A DNA stretch of 6,123 nt from an uncultured Oscillospiraceae bacterium (GTDB lineage: Bacteria > Bacillota > Clostridia > Oscillospirales > Oscillospiraceae). The notes beneath the pieces are model-generated. The model was not told where the DNA came from and searched no databases. It saw only the letters and a list, made by a program, of their open reading frames with translations. Shown piece after piece: positions 4,625-6,123 of this stretch (positions within the stretch are counted from its first letter, which is position 1; every line of letters begins with the position of its first letter). Both the position numbers and the translations under genes were made by a program. The stretch covers positions 1 to 6,123 of the forward strand of contig CAJFPI010000107.1 in NCBI GenBank assembly GCA_904398675.1. Direction: 5' to 3'.

Positions 4625-5382
4625 TCCGGTTCCTCCTCTGCAAACAGGTACCGGAGCATCCGCTCCGGGTTCTCCAAAAACCGCCGCGTCAGCTGATAGT
4701 GCTCCGTCTCCTCATAGCGCACCGGCCGGATGCCGGTCTCATCCAGGAAATAGATCAGCGCCCCGGGGTAGGCCATCAAAATAGGCGAGTGGGTGGCGAT
4801 GACAAACTGGGACTGCAGACCCACTAATTGGTGCATCTCCCCCAGCAGCGTCAGCTGCCGCACGGGGGACAGGGCCGCCTCCGGCTCGTCCAGCAGGTAG
4901 AGCCCGTGGCCGCCAAAGCGGTTTTGCACCAGAGCCAAAAAACTCTCCCCGTGGGACTGCTTGTGGAGGGAAACGCCGCCGTAGCTGTCGATGACATGGC
5001 CGCCCAGGGAGGGCCCCTCGTCCATCTCGTCAATATTGGTGGCCACGTTGTAAAAGCTCTCCGCCCGGAGGAAAAAGCCGTCCTTTGGATAGGCGCTGCG
5101 GGAGACGGTGAGATAGTCGCAGAGCCTGGAGTGGGTGGCCCGGGTGGAGAAATGGAAGTTCCGGGTACCGCCCTCGGCGTTAAAGCCGCAGCAGACCGCC
5201 ATGGCCTCCAGGAGGGTGGACTTCCCGCTGCCGTTCTCCCCCACCAGAAAGGTCACATCCGCGTCAAAGGACAGCCGCCCCTCCCGCCCGCCCAGGGCCT
5301 GCAGCGCCGGCAGGCGGCTGAGGTAGGAATCCGGAGGCAGAGGACTGCTGAGGAAAATGCCCTCAATATACCGCCGTTCCAT
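4621..5382 (-). CDS. ABC-like AAA family ATPase (COG3910-type)
   Basis: A soluble, stand-alone ATPase of about 253 residues with an ABC/SMC-type nucleotide-binding fold and no membrane part. Walker A is GENGSGKST (about 48-56), the signature loop is SHGES (143-147), Walker B is LYLLDEPEAAL (about 162-171) with the catalytic Glu in DEPE, and the switch histidine is in ATHSP (about 198). The order fits the AAA_21/AAA_23 'predicted ATPase' proteins of roughly 240 residues (COG3910), whose function is unknown; relatives are found both as housekeeping orphans and in defence cassettes, but no nuclease or toxin partner is visible here. Start choice: ATG 5382 lies two bases after the ruvB stop; a GTG at 5388 would overlap that stop (GTGA) and add two residues. 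There is no clear ribosome site, so translation probably depends on termination of ruvB. Confidence 0.88.
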   Translation of the reverse strand: MERRYIEGIFLSSPLPPDSYLSRLPALQALGGREGRLSFDADVTFLVGENGSGKSTLLEAMAVCCGFNAEGGTRNFHFSTRATHSRLCDYLTVSRSAYPKDGFFLRAESFYNVATNIDEMDEGPSLGGHVIDSYGGVSLHKQSHGESFLALVQNRFGGHGLYLLDEPEAALSPVRQLTLLGEMHQLVGLQSQFVIATHSPILMAYPGALIYFLDETGIRPVRYEETEHYQLTRRFLENPERMLRYLFAEEEPE

Positions 5383-5384
5383 GC

Positions 5385-6123
5385 TCACATGCTCAGCTGG
5401 TCCATCCCGCCCCCCGGCACGCTGAGGCCCAGGTGCTGGTAGGCCTTGTGGGTGACGCAGCGGCCCCGGGGGGTGCGGGTGAGAAAGCCGATCTGCATGA
5501 GATAGGGCTCATACACATCCTCCAGGGTCACCGCCTCCTCGTTGATGGTGGCCGCCAGGGTCTCCAGCCCCACCGGACCGCCGCCGTAGAACTCGATGAT
5601 GGCCTCCAGCATCCGCCTGTCGATGTTGTCAAGGCCCAAAAAGTCCACCTCCAAAGCGGTGAGGGCCTGATCCGCCACCGCCCGGGTGATGACGCCGCCG
5701 GCCTTTACCTGGGCAAAATCCCGGACCCGGCGGAGCATGCGGTTGGCGATCCGGGGGGTGCCCCGGGAGCGCCGGGCGATCTCCATGGCCCCGTCGGGCT
5801 CAATGGGCACCTCCAGGATCCCGGCGGAGCGGGTCACGATCTGCGTCAGCTCCTCCGGGGTGTAGAGCTCCAGCCGCAGCGTCACGCCGAACCGGTCCCG
5901 CAGCGGCGCGGAGAGCTGGCCCGCCCGGGTGGTGGCCCCGATGAGGGTAAACTTGGGCAGATCCAGGCGGATGGAGTTGGCGGACGGTCCCTTGCCGATG
6001 ATGATATCGATGGCATAGTCCTCCATGGCCGGATACAGCACCTCCTCCACCGAGCGGTTGAGGCGGTGGATCTCGTCCACAAAGAGGATATCGTTCTCAT
6101 TCAGGTTGGTCAGCAGCGCCGCC
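5385..6123 (-). CDS. ruvB: Holliday junction branch migration helicase RuvB (N-terminal part outside window)
   Basis: RuvB is the hexameric AAA+ motor that, with RuvA, drives branch migration of Holliday junctions in recombinational repair. The frame is open to the window edge and gives 245 residues of a family usually about 330-340 long. The first complete codon is at 6122-6120, and the visible part begins just before Walker [21 protein letters not shown]. Then come sensor 1 LIGATTRAG, the arginine finger in PLRDRFG, sensor 2 in [18 protein letters not shown], and the winged-helix C-terminal domain with [22 protein letters not shown] and PYLMQIGFL. The GTG at 6080 is the internal valine of Walker B and not a start. 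The C-terminus is a normal RuvB tail, with stop at 5387-5385. The Walker A region and any ruvA upstream cannot be seen. Confidence 0.97.
   Translation of the reverse strand, partial: AALLTNLNENDILFVDEIHRLNRSVEEVLYPAMEDYAIDIIIGKGPSANSIRLDLPKFTLIGATTRAGQLSAPLRDRFGVTLRLELYTPEELTQIVTRSAGILEVPIEPDGAMEIARRSRGTPRIANRMLRRVRDFAQVKAGGVITRAVADQALTALEVDFLGLDNIDRRMLEAIIEFYGGGPVGLETLAATINEEAVTLEDVYEPYLMQIGFLTRTPRGRCVTHKAYQHLGLSVPGGGMDQLSM

Noticed and set aside
4621..5382. Anti-phage defence ATPase (OLD/retron/Septu-like)
   Set aside because: The protein is short, has no TOPRIM or other nuclease domain, and lies in a housekeeping operon with ruvB and glmM; no effector gene is adjacent.
4259..5442. Plus-strand open frames of 145 and 204 codons opposite the SdpI-family, ATPase and ruvB genes
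   Set aside because: Antisense to recognised genes, rich in Gln/Pro/His/Val as expected for reverse-complement frames, and lacking motifs.

Overview
The window looks like a chromosomal segment of a GC-rich, spore-forming Clostridia (Bacillota). The evidence is a SigH/Spo0H-type sigma factor, AGGAGG-type ribosome sites, sigma-A-like promoters, a CxxC-x17-CxxC zinc-ribbon protein and an acetate kinase with an NEEL C-terminal motif. The GC bias together with these families would fit an Oscillospiraceae gut anaerobe (Flavonifractor/Oscillibacter-like), but that placement is inference. I see no phage, transposase, CRISPR, tRNA or rRNA.

Layout, plus strand (1-1790): the 3' end of ackA (acetate kinase) is followed by a 359-base gene-free stretch (497-855) holding six consecutive hairpins. 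The first (518-546) and last (751-775) are near-copies of one terminator stem with a compensatory base-pair change; the four between them are unrelated in sequence. Then comes a strong promoter (786-814) overlapped by a 10+10 bp dyad (802-844). It drives a two-gene operon of a small polytopic membrane protein (DUF3796-like) and a 67-residue XRE/Cro regulator with an ATGA overlap. A 75-residue two-helix membrane protein of unknown function follows, and a bidirectional terminator (1757-1790) separates it from convergent genes.

Layout, minus strand (1817-6123), read right to left: ruvB (partial, Holliday-junction helicase), a small ABC-like AAA ATPase, an SdpI-family membrane protein and glmM (phosphoglucosamine mutase) are packed with overlaps or gaps of 0-18 bases and look like one transcript. 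Next is sigH, with its own near-consensus promoter only 67 bases after the glmM stop, then a 92-residue double zinc-ribbon protein.

The genes cover housekeeping tasks: acetate/ATP production, recombination, peptidoglycan precursor synthesis and the entry to stationary phase or sporulation. No new multi-gene system is evident. The less ordinary signals are non-coding: the nested hairpin block after ackA, the promoter-embedded dyad of the XRE operon, and a sigH promoter placed so that the first ATG coincides with the predicted transcription start (a possible leaderless mRNA).
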